Origin: an uncultured delta proteobacterium
Lineage (GTDB): Bacteria > Desulfobacterota > Desulfovibrionia > Desulfovibrionales > Desulfovibrionaceae
NCBI GenBank assembly: GCA_903843965.1
Contig: CAIMRY010000015.1
Location: 1-64,000 of the forward strand
Reading direction: 5' to 3'
Length of the DNA: 64,000 nucleotides
Shown here in pieces: positions 27,092 through 37,105 of the stretch; the stretch's first letter is position 1, and each line of letters begins with the position of its first letter. Both the position numbers and the translations under genes were made by a program. The notes below the pieces were generated by a model that was not told the origin of the DNA, did not search any database, and saw nothing but the letters and a program-made list of their open reading frames with translations.

Positions 27092-27622
27092 CTACTTCGC
27101 ATACTCGCCGATGCGGCCGGACTTGAGGAAATATTCAATTTCCTTCTTGTCCACCTTCTCGGCCAGGATTTTGTCCAGGGCGTTCTTGTAGTCCGCCAGG
27201 GGGCGCGTTGGGCGTCCGGCGGCCTTGGCAGCATCCTGCTCGCTGGCGTTCAGGCCGCGCATGCTGCGGGCGCTGTCGGCCTCGCTGACCATGATGGTGC
27301 TTTGGCCCGCGCCGCCGAACAGGTTGTCGCCGCCCTGCTGCGAGGGCTCGGGCGGGCTGGCGGCCACCTTGCCGCGATAGATCCAGCCGGTGTTCCCGCC
27401 GACAGTGACCTTGTACCAGCTGTCCTCCTGGCCCGCGACCCGAAGCGCGGTGCCCACGGGCAGTTCGGCCACGGTGTCGGAGCTGGCGCTCTTGTCGGCC
27501 TTGAGCTTGGCCCCCTCGGAGGCCACGTAGAGCCTGTCCTGGGCCAGGGCGGGCAGGGCGAAAAGCGCCAGGCAGGCCAGGCCCGCAAGCAGCGTCGTCA
27601 GCAGTTTCATGTGGCGTTTCAT
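27092..27622 (-). CDS. Secreted SH3-domain protein, operon partner of the M48 protease
   Basis: A 176-residue exported protein: signal peptide LLAGLACLALFALPALA, then one bacterial SH3 domain (about residues 29-88: LYVASEGAKLKADKSAS...WYKVTVGGNTGWIYRGKV). A Gly-rich linker and a C-terminal helical segment follow. SH3 domains of this type target cell-wall peptides or partner proteins. GGAGAAG precedes the ATG at 27622. Its place directly before the M48 gene suggests joint envelope maintenance. Confidence 0.8.
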   Translation of the reverse strand: MKRHMKLLTTLLAGLACLALFALPALAQDRLYVASEGAKLKADKSASSDTVAELPVGTALRVAGQEDSWYKVTVGGNTGWIYRGKVAASPPEPSQQGGDNLFGGAGQSTIMVSEADSARSMRGLNASEQDAAKAAGRPTRPLADYKNALDKILAEKVDKKEIEYFLKSGRIGEYAK

Positions 27623-27718
27623 ATGCTTCTCCCTGGTGCGGAGGTTGGGTTCACTTTGGACATTGTGCGTGAACAGCGGCCGGATTGCAAGGCCCGAACG
27701 TTTTCCGCGCCGCCCGGC

Positions 27719-28273
27719 TCAGGCCAAGCCCACCTGGGTTGCTATGCCCGCCACTGCGGCGATGGCGACGGTGAAGAACTCCGCCTGCTCCAGGCCTAGC
27801 TTCTGGCATTCGCCGATGGTCTCGCGGCAGACGCTGGCGGCAAAGGCCTTGTCTTTCATCTTCTTCTTGAGGCTTTTGGCGTCCATGCCGTCCATGCGCG
27901 CCGGGCGCACCAGGGCGTTGGTGTGGATGAGCCCGGTCACGGTCTCGCCCGCGCGCAGGGCGAAGTCCAGGTCCGTGGACGGCGCAATGCCCGTGCGTTC
28001 AGCATTGTGCGCGCGGATGGCGTTCAGCGCCTCCTCCGGCAGCAGGCCCGCCAGCATCTCGGCTGCGGCCAAGCCGTGGCGCTCGGGCTGGTCCTTGGTC
28101 GCGGCGTAGTCCAGGTCGTGCAGCAGCCCGACGATGCCCCAGAGATTTTCGTCCTTGCCCAGGCGGCGGGCCAGGGCGGCCAGCACGGCCTCGGACTCCA
28201 GGCTGTGGCAGACCAGCTGGGCGTCGGCCAGGTGTTTGGTCAGCAGGGTGAACGCTTCATCACGGGTCAGCAT
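27719..28273 (-). CDS. HD-domain phosphohydrolase-like protein
   Basis: A 184-residue soluble protein of the HD superfamily. The metal motif is in WGIVGLLHDLDYAAT (HD), with upstream H at VCHSLESEA and downstream H residues near ERHGLAAAEM and IRAHNAE. It is typical of the small uncharacterised HDIG/HD hydrolases with helical C termini. AAGGAG lies ahead of the ATG. It is monocistronic as far as visible. The substrate is unknown. Confidence 0.82.
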   Translation of the reverse strand: MLTRDEAFTLLTKHLADAQLVCHSLESEAVLAALARRLGKDENLWGIVGLLHDLDYAATKDQPERHGLAAAEMLAGLLPEEALNAIRAHNAERTGIAPSTDLDFALRAGETVTGLIHTNALVRPARMDGMDAKSLKKKMKDKAFAASVCRETIGECQKLGLEQAEFFTVAIAAVAGIATQVGLA

Positions 28274-28482
28274 GGGGCAAATCTCCTTGGTTTGAGCTCC
28301 GGAAATATGGGGCAGCGCCGCCAGGGCCTGCTCCAGAGGCTTTGTAGCCAGGGCAGCCGCGTGCGCCGCGAGGTTTTGAGACTGTTGCCGCCTGTTCGTC
28401 GTATCGCCTGTTCGTCGTGCCGTCCGGGGCCGCAGCTCGCGACCGCGCGAAAGGCCCTGCGGGCGTGTTCGCGCAGCGCGCC

Positions 28483-29076
28483 CTAGGCCGGGAACTCCCG
28501 GCTGACCAGCCCGGCGGCCTCGGCCAGCCAGGCCGCGCGCTGGTCCGGCGTGCTGGTGCAGATGACCCCGAACATGCGCCGGACGACCTTCCTGACCCCG
28601 CAGAAGGTCAGGATGCAGTCCGCCCAGAGGCGCTCCAGGGGGTCGCCGAACACGGCCTGCTCACGCACGGCGGGCGTGTTCGAGGTGTTCAGCACCAGGG
28701 CGGTCATGGGTTGCAGCAGGCCCGTGGGCACGCCCTCGCCGCCGTCGCCGGGCAGGAATTCATAGGCCACGCCGGGCCGCAGCACGCGGTCCACCCAGCC
28801 CTTCATGACCGCTGGCGGCTGGCCCCACCAGTTGGGGTGGACGAGCACCAGCCCGCCGGCCTCGCGGATCTCCCGGCAGTGCAGGGCCACCAGCGGCGGC
28901 AGCGCGGCGTCGCGCGCGGTCTCGGTCGCCGGGAGCACCGGGTCGAAGCCCTCGGCCTGGAGGTCGTGGAAGTTCACCTCGTGGCCCAGCTCCCGCAGGG
29001 TTGCAACAACGGTGCTGGCCAGGGCGTGGTTGAAGCTCTTTGGGTCCGGGTGGCCCAGGATGACGGAGACGCGCAT
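28483..29076 (-). CDS. NAD(P)H quinone oxidoreductase-like flavoprotein (flavodoxin fold)
   Basis: A 197-residue protein of the NQO/MdaB/KefF group. The start VSVILGHPDPKSFNHALA is the FMN/FAD phosphate loop, and LVLVHPNWWGQPPAVMKGWVDRV is the family's second hallmark. It reduces quinones or other electrophiles with NAD(P)H. The ATG at 29076 has AAGGAG 8 nt upstream. A short inverted repeat lies just before this. Confidence 0.87.
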   Translation of the reverse strand: MRVSVILGHPDPKSFNHALASTVVATLRELGHEVNFHDLQAEGFDPVLPATETARDAALPPLVALHCREIREAGGLVLVHPNWWGQPPAVMKGWVDRVLRPGVAYEFLPGDGGEGVPTGLLQPMTALVLNTSNTPAVREQAVFGDPLERLWADCILTFCGVRKVVRRMFGVICTSTPDQRAAWLAEAAGLVSREFPA

Positions 29077-29094
29077 GGCCTGCTCCTTGTGACG

Positions 29095-29109
29095 GCGGGA
29101 TATCCCCGC
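29095..29109. promoter_or_regulatory. Inverted repeat, possible operator before the flavoprotein gene
   Basis: GCGGG-ATATC-CCCGC, 19 nt upstream of the ATG at 29076. An operator is a guess from position alone. Confidence 0.25.
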
Positions 29110-29331
29110 TGGTGTCGTGTCCTTGAACCGGATGCGCCTTGGCGCCGGTGGCATTCGCCCTGTGCACAGCCATAAGAAGCGTCTGGCCTCCGGTCAATGG
29201 CCCACCGTGCTGTCAGTCGAAAGTCTGTTGGCTTGGATATGACTGCGTTGCGATTCCAGCAGGCCAGACCTTACGCTACGTGTTCGCGTGATCAGGCGAC
29301 ACGGGCGGACCCGCTCTCCGCAAACGCGCCG

Positions 29332-30299
29332 TCAGCCTTTCCGCTCCGGCGCGTAGAGCCAGCAGTTGGCCAGGCGCGCCTCCCCGGTGGCGAAGGCCGG
29401 GGGGAACTCGCGGCGGCAGATGTCCATGACCTGGGGGCAGCGCGGGTGGAACGGGCAGCCAAGGGGCGGATTGAGCGGGCTGGGCGGCTCGCCGACCAGA
29501 TGCAGGCGGCTGCGGGCGTGGCCGGGGTCGGGCACGGGCACGGCGGAGAGCAGGGCCCGGGCGTACGGGTGTTTGGGATCGCGGATGAGCGCCTCGGCCG
29601 GGGCCAGCTCCACCACGCGGCCCAGGTACATCACCGCGATGCGCTCGCAAATCTGGCCCACCACGGCCAGGTCGTGGGAGATGAACAGGTAGGTCAGCCC
29701 CAGGCGCGTGCGCAGGTCCTGCAACAGCAGCAGCACCTGGGCCTGGATGGACACGTCCAGCGCGCTCACGGGCTCGTCGCAGACAACCAGCGCCGGGCCG
29801 AGGGCCAGGGCCCGGGCTACGGCCACGCGCTGGCGCTGGCCGCCGGAGAGCTGGTGCGGGTAGCGGGCGGCCATGTCCGCATCCAGGCCCACGGTGCGCA
29901 ACAGCGCCAGGGTCTTGGCCCGGCGCTCCGCCCTGGTCCCGATGCCGTGGATCACCAGGGGCTCGGCCACGATGGCGCCCACGCTCATGCGCGGGTTCAG
30001 CGAGGAGTAGGGGTCCTGGAAGACCATCTGCATCTGGCGGCGCAGCTCGGTCTGCGGCCAGGCGGCGATGTCCCGGCCCTGGAAGCGGATCACCCCGGCG
30101 TCCGGCGGCTCCAGGCCCAGGATCAGCCGGGCCAGGGTGGACTTGCCGCAGCCGCTTTCGCCCACCAGGCCCAGGCTCTCGCCCGCCTGGAGCGTAAGGG
30201 ACACGCCGTCCACGGCGCGCACCTCGCCCTGCTTCAGGCCCAGCAGCCCTGCCCGGACGAGGTAATGCCGGACCACGCCGTCCAGTTCGAGCAGGGCGC

Positions 30300-30303
<4 letters not shown>
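29332..30303 (-). CDS. Oligopeptide/dipeptide ABC transporter ATPase (OppF/DppF type)
   Basis: A 323-residue ABC ATPase: Walker A GESGCGKS, signature [15 protein letters not shown], Walker B LVVCDEP, then the C-terminal oligo_HPY cluster ([13 protein letters not shown]) typical of peptide and nickel importers. It energises uptake through permeases not found nearby. The start overlaps the stop of the partner ATPase by 4 nt (ATGA). No permease or binding protein gene lies on either side. Confidence 0.9.
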
Positions 30304-31403
<1,100 letters not shown>

Positions 31404-31469
31404 GGCCTTGCCTGTTTTGGTCCACTGAAATCTTTTGCACTGAAATCTTCTGTGAGGATAGCTGAAATC

Positions 31470-32900
31470 ATGCCGGATAACAACGAGTCTCACGGCAGCG
31501 GGTTCCGCAGCGAGTTCCGCAGCGACGAGCACCCGGAAAAGGCCGCTGCGCGCGTCGCGGTCATCGGCGGCGGGCTGGCCGGGTGCGAGTGCGCCATGGC
31601 CCTGGTCAAGGCGGGCCTGACCGTGCGCCTGTTCGAGATGCGCCCGGACAAGAAGTCCCCGGCGCACGAGACGGGCAAGCTGGCCGAGCTGGTCTGCTCC
31701 AACTCCCTGCGCTCCGAGGAGCTGACCACGGCCATCGGCGTCTTGAAGGCCGAAATGCGCGAGCTGGGCAGCCTGGTCATGCAGGTGGCCGACGAGACGC
31801 GCATTCCTGCGGGCAAGGCGTTGGCCGTGGACCGCACCCTGTTCGCCAACTACATCACCGCGCTCATCGAGCACGACCCGAACATCCAGGTGGTGCGCGC
31901 CGAGGTCGAGAGCCTGGACTCGCCGCTGCTTGTCGGCTTCGACGCCGTGGTCGTGGCCGCCGGGCCCCTGGTCAGCGATCACCTGGCCGCCAGCCTGGCC
32001 GCCAGCCTGACAGGGGCCGCCACGGGCCAGGGCGGCGGCAAGAACCTGTATTTCTACGACGCCATTGCGCCCATCATCAGCCGCGAGAGCGTCAACATGG
32101 ACATCTGCTTCTGGGGCAGCCGCTACCGCCCGGAGGAGGACGACTACCTCAACTGCCCCATGACCGAGGAGGAGTACGACGTGTTCCTGGCGGCGCTCAT
32201 GGCGGCGGAAAAGGTGGCCCCGCACGGGTTCGAGCAGCACATCCACTTCGAGGGCTGCCTGCCGGTGGAGGAAATGGCCGAGCGCGGGCGGCTCACCCTC
32301 TGCTTCGGCCCGCTCAAGCCCGTGGGCCTGCCCAATCCGCGCACCAGCGAGGAAGCGTTCGCAGTGGTCCAGCTGCGCGCGGAGAACAAGGAGAAGACCG
32401 CGTTCAATCTCGTGGGCTTCCAGACCAAGCTCAAGTACGCCGAGCAGGAGCGCGTGTTCCGGCTGATTCCCGGCCTGGAGCGCGCCGAGTTCCTGCGCCT
32501 GGGCAGCATCCACCGCAACACCTTTGTGGACGCGCCTGTGGTCTTGACCGACGAGCTGGAGCTCAGGACCCGGCCCGGCGTCTACCTTGCCGGGCAGATC
32601 ACCGGGGTGGAGGGCTATCTGGAGAGCGCGGCCTGCGGGCTGTGGCTGGGGCTGATGCTGGGCGCCAAGCTTTCCGGCCGCAGCCTGGCCCCGCCGCCGG
32701 TGACTTCGGCCCTGGGCGCGCTCCTTGGCCATTTGCGCACGCCGCCGCCCAAGAACTTCCAGCCGTCCAACGCGCACTTCGGCCTCATGCCGGATTTGAA
32801 CCGTCGCGCGGGCAAAAAGGTCCGCAAGGAGTTGTACGGCCAGCGCGCGCGCGACAGCTTTGCGGAGTGGAAGGCGCACGCTCTTGACGCCGAAAAATGA
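31470..32900 (+). CDS. trmFO: TrmFO, folate-dependent tRNA m5U54 methyltransferase
   Basis: A 476-residue FAD enzyme using methylenetetrahydrofolate to methylate U54 of tRNA. After a ~28-residue non-conserved start come [14 protein letters not shown] (FAD loop), the [17 protein letters not shown] block, and the C-terminal [19 protein letters not shown]. The start at 31470 is the first ATG after GAGG (12 nt away). The N-terminal tail has a 12-bp tandem duplication (GFRSEFRSD, about 31497-31520), and LAASLAAS near residue 172 is another. It diverges from the ABC ATPases. Folate use links it to folP. Confidence 0.95.
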   Translation: MPDNNESHGSGFRSEFRSDEHPEKAAARVAVIGGGLAGCECAMALVKAGLTVRLFEMRPDKKSPAHETGKLAELVCSNSLRSEELTTAIGVLKAEMRELGSLVMQVADETRIPAGKALAVDRTLFANYITALIEHDPNIQVVRAEVESLDSPLLVGFDAVVVAAGPLVSDHLAASLAASLTGAATGQGGGKNLYFYDAIAPIISRESVNMDICFWGSRYRPEEDDYLNCPMTEEEYDVFLAALMAAEKVAPHGFEQHIHFEGCLPVEEMAERGRLTLCFGPLKPVGLPNPRTSEEAFAVVQLRAENKEKTAFNLVGFQTKLKYAEQERVFRLIPGLERAEFLRLGSIHRNTFVDAPVVLTDELELRTRPGVYLAGQITGVEGYLESAACGLWLGLMLGAKLSGRSLAPPPVTSALGALLGHLRTPPPKNFQPSNAHFGLMPDLNRRAGKKVRKELYGQRARDSFAEWKAHALDAEK

Positions 32901-33126
32901 CAATGCCTGCTACTGCACGTAGCGTTTGCATGGCTTTCGGGAGTGTTTCAAAGTGCATGGCGCTGTTTTTGCGGCCTGGAAAATAATTTTTATTTCTGCG
33001 ATTTAGGCCTTTACAAGTTGCGTCAGGGAGCCTACTTAACGACATCTGGATTTGAGTTCTGGAGGCTTTTTGCTCAGGCGAAATGGGCGACCAAATTTTA
33101 GCAGTCTTTTTTAGGAGTTTTATCAC

Positions 33127-33396
33127 ATGCCTAAGTCTATCTATGTCGGCAACATCGCGTTCAGCACCTCCGAGGATGACATCCGCAACCTGTTCTCCCA
33201 GTTTGGCGAAGTCAACTCCGTCAAGTTCATCAGCGACCGCGAAACCGGCCGTTTCCGCGGCTTCGGCTTCGTGGAGATGGACGACAACGCTGCCCGCGAG
33301 GCCGTCCAGGCCCTGAACGGCAAGGAAGTTGGCGGCCGCGCCCTGAAGGTCAACGAGGCCCAGGAACGCGAGTCCCGTCCGCCCCGTCAGTACTAA
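33127..33396 (+). CDS. Small RRM RNA-binding protein
   Basis: An 89-residue single-RRM protein with RNP2 IYVGNI and RNP1 RGFGFVEM, ending in a short Arg/Pro-rich tail. Such proteins bind single-stranded RNA and are often cold- or stress-responsive. AGGAG is well placed before the ATG. It has a 226-bp AT-rich leader and its own terminator, so it is a monocistronic and probably strongly expressed gene. Confidence 0.93.
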   Translation: MPKSIYVGNIAFSTSEDDIRNLFSQFGEVNSVKFISDRETGRFRGFGFVEMDDNAAREAVQALNGKEVGGRALKVNEAQERESRPPRQY

Positions 33397-33417
33397 TCAA
33401 AACAAAGCACATTACGA

Positions 33418-33454
33418 AGCCCCGGTCTGCGCAAGCGGACCGGGGCTTTTTCTT
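33418..33454 (+). terminator. Intrinsic terminator of the RRM gene
   Basis: A 10-bp stem AGCCCCGGTC/GACCGGGGCT with a 10-nt loop followed by TTTTTCTT. The same stem recurs after gapA. Confidence 0.9.
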
Positions 33455-33552
33455 GTATTGGAGACAGGTCGGTGGGGAGCGGTACTTTAAAGAAGCATTT
33501 CTGAAGAGGAGTAAAATCAGAGAACGGTCATGGTTCTGTGATGGTGTAAAGA

Positions 33553-34494
33553 TTATTTACCAAGACCGCCAAGGTAAGCCGGCAAGCCTAACAAGGAATC
33601 AATTCTGTTCGATTCAGTTGAAGTTTGATTCCTTGCTGCATACGGAAATACGTTTAGAAGTACATCTTTCAACTTTTCAAATGCAATTTCTGAGAACTTT
33701 TCACCAGCATATAGTTGGTTTATGGCCATCATGACACGTTTTATGAATATGACAGGGATTTTTAAGTCAGCTATATCTTCCCAAGCATCAATGTAGCCTC
33801 GTTCATAATTTGCAGCTTTAAGGTGTTGTTCGCAACTGCCTTTGCAGCACCAATAAATATTCTTAATGTGTCGTTGTTTGCGTTCCGCCGTCATGCTGTG
33901 CCAATATACGATAATTCCAGTCGGTTCTGGCGTAAGGAGGTTTTTCCCACAGTGCTCACAATTGAGTGTTGTTTCGGAATCGAAGACTAATGCTGGACTA
34001 GGATTTTCGTCAGTCCATTTTTTTAATGATTCAGGGAAGTATTGTTTCGCAAGTTGAAGGCCTTCAACTGATTTTAAGAGATGCCCTTCAATCAAATTAT
34101 GATCAAATTGTTGAACCTCAAATTGCCTCTTTAGATTAGTTAGTATTGTTGCTAAACCAGAGCTTGGGACACTTGAATAAAATCCAATAAATCCGTTACA
34201 CTCGTTTGAGTGAAGGCGGTTATTGAGATTTTCTTCATCTTTTGGTTTCACTGAAGAATTTGAATGAGCGTTATGCTTGCAGCTAACAAGCCAGCGGATT
34301 TGTGTTGTTCCAGAAATGCCAGTTCTATTTTCAATTACAATTATGTCTTTCCCGCCATCTGCACCTCTAGAAGGGTGTACATCAATTTGGTAGCCTAGAT
34401 AGAGTAAAAAGTCGCGCGCGAATAGCTCAAACGTATCTTGCCTCCCATCGCCGGTATTCGCTCTTGGGATTTCTTTGAAGTCTAAAGCTGACAT
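33553..34494 (-). CDS. Mrr-like (type IV-type) restriction endonuclease, AT-rich
   Basis: A 313-residue protein with a restriction-endonuclease-like core at the N terminus: a helix with ELFARDFLLYLGY, then GADGGKDIIV and, further on, WLVSCKHN, giving the D...(S/Q/E)xK pattern of the Mrr_cat domain. The middle has a putative zinc knuckle (CEHCGKNL and WCCKGSC). The C terminus is helical and unrecognised. Codon use and base composition are strikingly AT-rich against neighbours. The ATG (34494) lies 17 nt after the FTR-like gene with TAGGAGAA as ribosome site, so it is read as an added last gene of that operon. Modified-DNA cleavage is the family role; the catalytic Gln/Glu being Ser is atypical. 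Confidence 0.72.
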   Translation of the reverse strand: MSALDFKEIPRANTGDGRQDTFELFARDFLLYLGYQIDVHPSRGADGGKDIIVIENRTGISGTTQIRWLVSCKHNAHSNSSVKPKDEENLNNRLHSNECNGFIGFYSSVPSSGLATILTNLKRQFEVQQFDHNLIEGHLLKSVEGLQLAKQYFPESLKKWTDENPSPALVFDSETTLNCEHCGKNLLTPEPTGIIVYWHSMTAERKQRHIKNIYWCCKGSCEQHLKAANYERGYIDAWEDIADLKIPVIFIKRVMMAINQLYAGEKFSEIAFEKLKDVLLNVFPYAARNQTSTESNRIDSLLGLPAYLGGLGK

Positions 34495-34511
34495 AGTATT
34501 CTCCTACCCCC

Positions 34512-34844
34512 TCACCCCAATATCCTCTCCACCGGCCTTCTCTCCGGCACATACACCCGCTCTCTCCCCCCCTCGTTCCACTCCTTCGTCACATACAGCC
34601 CACAAAAGCACGCCCCATACTCGTCCATGTCCGCCGCGCGATACTCGCACGGGCACACGATGTCCCGGTCGGCCTCGAAGGTGCCGTTGGCCAGCCTGCA
34701 CGGGCAGGCCATGTACCCCAGCCGCTCCTTGGTCGCCAGCAGGCTCTCCATGAGCGCCATGGTCATGGAGGCGTCCGCGTTGAAGTAGCAGCCCTTGGGC
34801 TCCTGGATTTTTTGCAGGGTGTCGTGCAGTTGCTGCGCGTTCAT
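34512..34844 (-). CDS. Ferredoxin:thioredoxin reductase catalytic-subunit-like protein
   Basis: A 110-residue protein with the FTR beta pattern: CPCR (about residues 47-50), CPC (about 64-66) and CFCGLY (about 79-84), which hold a [4Fe-4S] cluster next to a redox disulfide. It would pass electrons from ferredoxin to a thioredoxin-like partner. That partner is probably the upstream small redoxin, which it overlaps by 4 nt. The plant-type alpha subunit is absent, as in anaerobes. Confidence 0.88.
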   Translation of the reverse strand: MNAQQLHDTLQKIQEPKGCYFNADASMTMALMESLLATKERLGYMACPCRLANGTFEADRDIVCPCEYRAADMDEYGACFCGLYVTKEWNEGGRERVYVPERRPVERILG

Positions 34845-35092
34845 TTGCCCAGCGCCTCGTCGACCTTGGCCTTGTCAAAGCCCACCAGCACCTTGCCGTC
34901 GATGACCAGGGTGGGGAACGACACCGAGGGGTTGAGCTTCTTCACTTCCTCGACCATGGCCTTGCGCTCGTCGCCGGTCAGCTGGTCCACATGCACGCAG
35001 TCATACTTCACGCCGCACTGGTCCAGGTACTCCTTGGCGTTCTTGCAGTGGATGCAGGTGGACAGGGCGTAGACCTTCACTTCCGGGGCCAT
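34841..35092 (-). CDS. Glutaredoxin/NrdH-like small redoxin
   Basis: An 83-residue thioredoxin-fold protein: active site STCIHCKNAKEYL (CxxC at about residues 13-16), cis-Pro loop SFPTLVIDGKVLVGF. It is the likely substrate of the FTR-like protein encoded by the overlapping next gene, giving a ferredoxin-driven disulfide relay. The ribosome site AAGGAGAA lies before the ATG. Confidence 0.88.
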   Translation of the reverse strand: MAPEVKVYALSTCIHCKNAKEYLDQCGVKYDCVHVDQLTGDERKAMVEEVKKLNPSVSFPTLVIDGKVLVGFDKAKVDEALGK

Positions 35093-35253
35093 GGCGTTCT
35101 CCTTGTTCGGTTGCGGGGCGCCAGCGGCGCTAGTTTTTCGTGTTGAGCATTCTTTCGGCGCGGTGAGTATCCTTTCGTGATGATGGATTCATGCGCGAAA
35201 ACCGAGCCGCTGTCAAAGCCGCGCGCATATGGCTTGACTGCGGCCCACAGGCC

Positions 35254-36198
35254 TCACGCGGCGCGTTCGAAGTCCCGGTCCGAGCGCCGCAGCTTGAGCT
35301 CCAGCCAACGCGCAGCGAGCGAGCAGGGCAGGTTCAGCGCCAGGTACAAAACAAGCACCAGGGTCCAGACCTCGAAGCTGCGGTACGTGGCGCTGACAAG
35401 CTCCTGGGCCTGGAAGGTCAGCTCCGGGATGGAGATGACGGACACGATGGCCGAGTCCTTGACCGTGGACACGAACTGGCTGGTCAAGGGCGGCAGCATG
35501 CGCCGCAACGCCTGGGGCAGGATGACCTGGACGAGGGTCTGCGGGCGGGAGAGGCCCAGGGCGAACGCCGCGTCCCACTGGCCGCGCTCCACGGACTGCA
35601 CGCCCGCGCGCACGATCTCGGCCATGTATGCGCCCTCGATGAGCCCCAGGGTGACGATGGCAGTGAAAAAACCGGGCATCTGCGCCAGCGGTCCGAAAAG
35701 CGCCTGGGCCACGAGGCGCAGGCCCTCGGGCAGGTTGGCCACGGCGATGTCCAGCCCGAGCGCGCTGATGAGCTGGCCGCTCAAAAAATACGAGAACAGG
35801 AAGATGAGCACGAGCGGCGGGGTGTTGCGCACGAAAAGCACGTACGCCCCGCCGCACAGCCGCCAGAACAGGCGCAGACCCACGCGCATGAGCCCGGCGC
35901 AGGTGCCGAGCAGCAGCGCCAGCAGCCCGGCCCACAGGCTCAGGCGCACGGTGGTGAAGACCCCGGTCAGGATGCGCCCGGCGCGCCAGGTCCCGTCCGC
36001 GTCGGTGTAGACCAAAAACTGCGGGATCACCGACCAGTCCCAGACATAGGGCAGGTTGGCCCGTGCGCGCAGAACCAGCCAGGCCGCGCCAGCGCCCACG
36101 AGCAGCAGCACGGCCAGGTCGATCCACAGCGCCGGGGTCGGCAGCGCCGGGCTGGAGGTCCGCGCCCTGGCTCGCATCTTCGGGTCGGCGCTTGTCAT
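35254..36198 (-). CDS. Polar amino-acid ABC transporter permease (second)
   Basis: A 314-residue inner-membrane permease of the His/Glu/Gln/Arg/opine group, with a long N-terminal part (helix LWIDLAVLLLVGAGAAWLVL) before the core helices. The EAA-like loop reads GAYMAEIVRAGVQSVERGQWDAA. It would form a heterodimer with the other permease of the cluster. The cluster order is permease - binding protein - permease; no ATPase gene is present. Confidence 0.9.
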   Translation of the reverse strand: MTSADPKMRARARTSSPALPTPALWIDLAVLLLVGAGAAWLVLRARANLPYVWDWSVIPQFLVYTDADGTWRAGRILTGVFTTVRLSLWAGLLALLLGTCAGLMRVGLRLFWRLCGGAYVLFVRNTPPLVLIFLFSYFLSGQLISALGLDIAVANLPEGLRLVAQALFGPLAQMPGFFTAIVTLGLIEGAYMAEIVRAGVQSVERGQWDAAFALGLSRPQTLVQVILPQALRRMLPPLTSQFVSTVKDSAIVSVISIPELTFQAQELVSATYRSFEVWTLVLVLYLALNLPCSLAARWLELKLRRSDRDFERAA

Positions 36199-36208
36199 GC
36201 CGGGTCCG

Positions 36209-37066
36209 CTACTCCACGATGCCCTTCCAGGCGTCGGTGCGGAACCAGTAGTCGTGGCGCTCGTCCAGCCAGCCTTCGTCGCTGACGACGCGTATCCAGC
36301 CGTCCAGGAAGTTCAGGAAGTCCGGGTCGCCCTTGCGCACGGCAAAGGCGATGGGCCCCCTGGCAACGGCCTTGGCCACGGGCAGAAAGAGCTGGTCCGG
36401 GTTCTTCAGGGCTTGAAAAGCGGGGAAAGGCTCGGAGGCGACCACGGCGTGGGCCCGGCAGTTCAGCACCTCCTGGATGGTCTGGGCCTCGTTGTCGAAG
36501 TACTTGACCTGGGCCTTGGGCATGTACTTGCGGGCCGCGTCCACGGCGGTGGTGCCCTGGCGGATGGCCAGGATGATGTCCGGCCTGTTGAAGTCGGCCA
36601 GGGACTTCAGCCTGCCCGCCAGCTTTTTGCTGGCCACCAGCGACATGCCCGAATACTCGTAGGGGATGCTGAAGTTGACCTTGAGGGCGCGCTGGGGCTG
36701 GATGCTCATGCCGCCGATGATGATGTCGAACTTGCCGGACAACAGCGCCGGGATGATGCCCGACCACTGGGTGGGCTCGAACTGCGCCTTCACGCCCATG
36801 TCCTGGGCCAGTCTGCGCGCCACGTCGATCTCGAAGCCGACGAACTCGCCCTTCTTGTCCTGCATGGCCCAGGGCACAAAGGTGCTGAAGCCCACGCGCA
36901 GCACCCCGCGCTGCAGCACCTGCTCCAGCGTGCTCTCCCTGGCCAGGTCGGCGCGGGTGGCGGCGGTTGCGACGTTTGCTGCGGCGGCAAGCAGCAACAC
37001 CAGGCTGCAGGCGGCCAGGCACAGGCAGAGCATGGTCCTGTTGGGGGTCCGGTGGGCGTTGCGCAT
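36209..37066 (-). CDS. Polar amino-acid ABC transporter substrate-binding protein
   Basis: A 285-residue periplasmic binding protein of family 3 (SBP_bac_3): signal peptide LCLCLAACSLVLLLAAAANVATA, then LRVGFSTFVPWAMQDKKGEFVGFEIDVARRLA, the classic domain-1 start, and DIIIGGMSIQPQRA. It binds a polar amino acid and delivers it to the two flanking permeases. Ligand not predictable. Confidence 0.92.
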   Translation of the reverse strand: MRNAHRTPNRTMLCLCLAACSLVLLLAAAANVATAATRADLARESTLEQVLQRGVLRVGFSTFVPWAMQDKKGEFVGFEIDVARRLAQDMGVKAQFEPTQWSGIIPALLSGKFDIIIGGMSIQPQRALKVNFSIPYEYSGMSLVASKKLAGRLKSLADFNRPDIILAIRQGTTAVDAARKYMPKAQVKYFDNEAQTIQEVLNCRAHAVVASEPFPAFQALKNPDQLFLPVAKAVARGPIAFAVRKGDPDFLNFLDGWIRVVSDEGWLDERHDYWFRTDAWKGIVE

Positions 37067-37105
37067 GGGTGCCTCCTTGGTTGTTTTGACTCAGGCCGGT
37101 TTGGC

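Noticed and set aside
33453-33734. 93-residue plus-strand frame after the RRM terminator
   Set aside because: It overlaps the 3' end of the Mrr-like gene in antisense and has no supporting motif; AT-rich DNA alone explains the frame.
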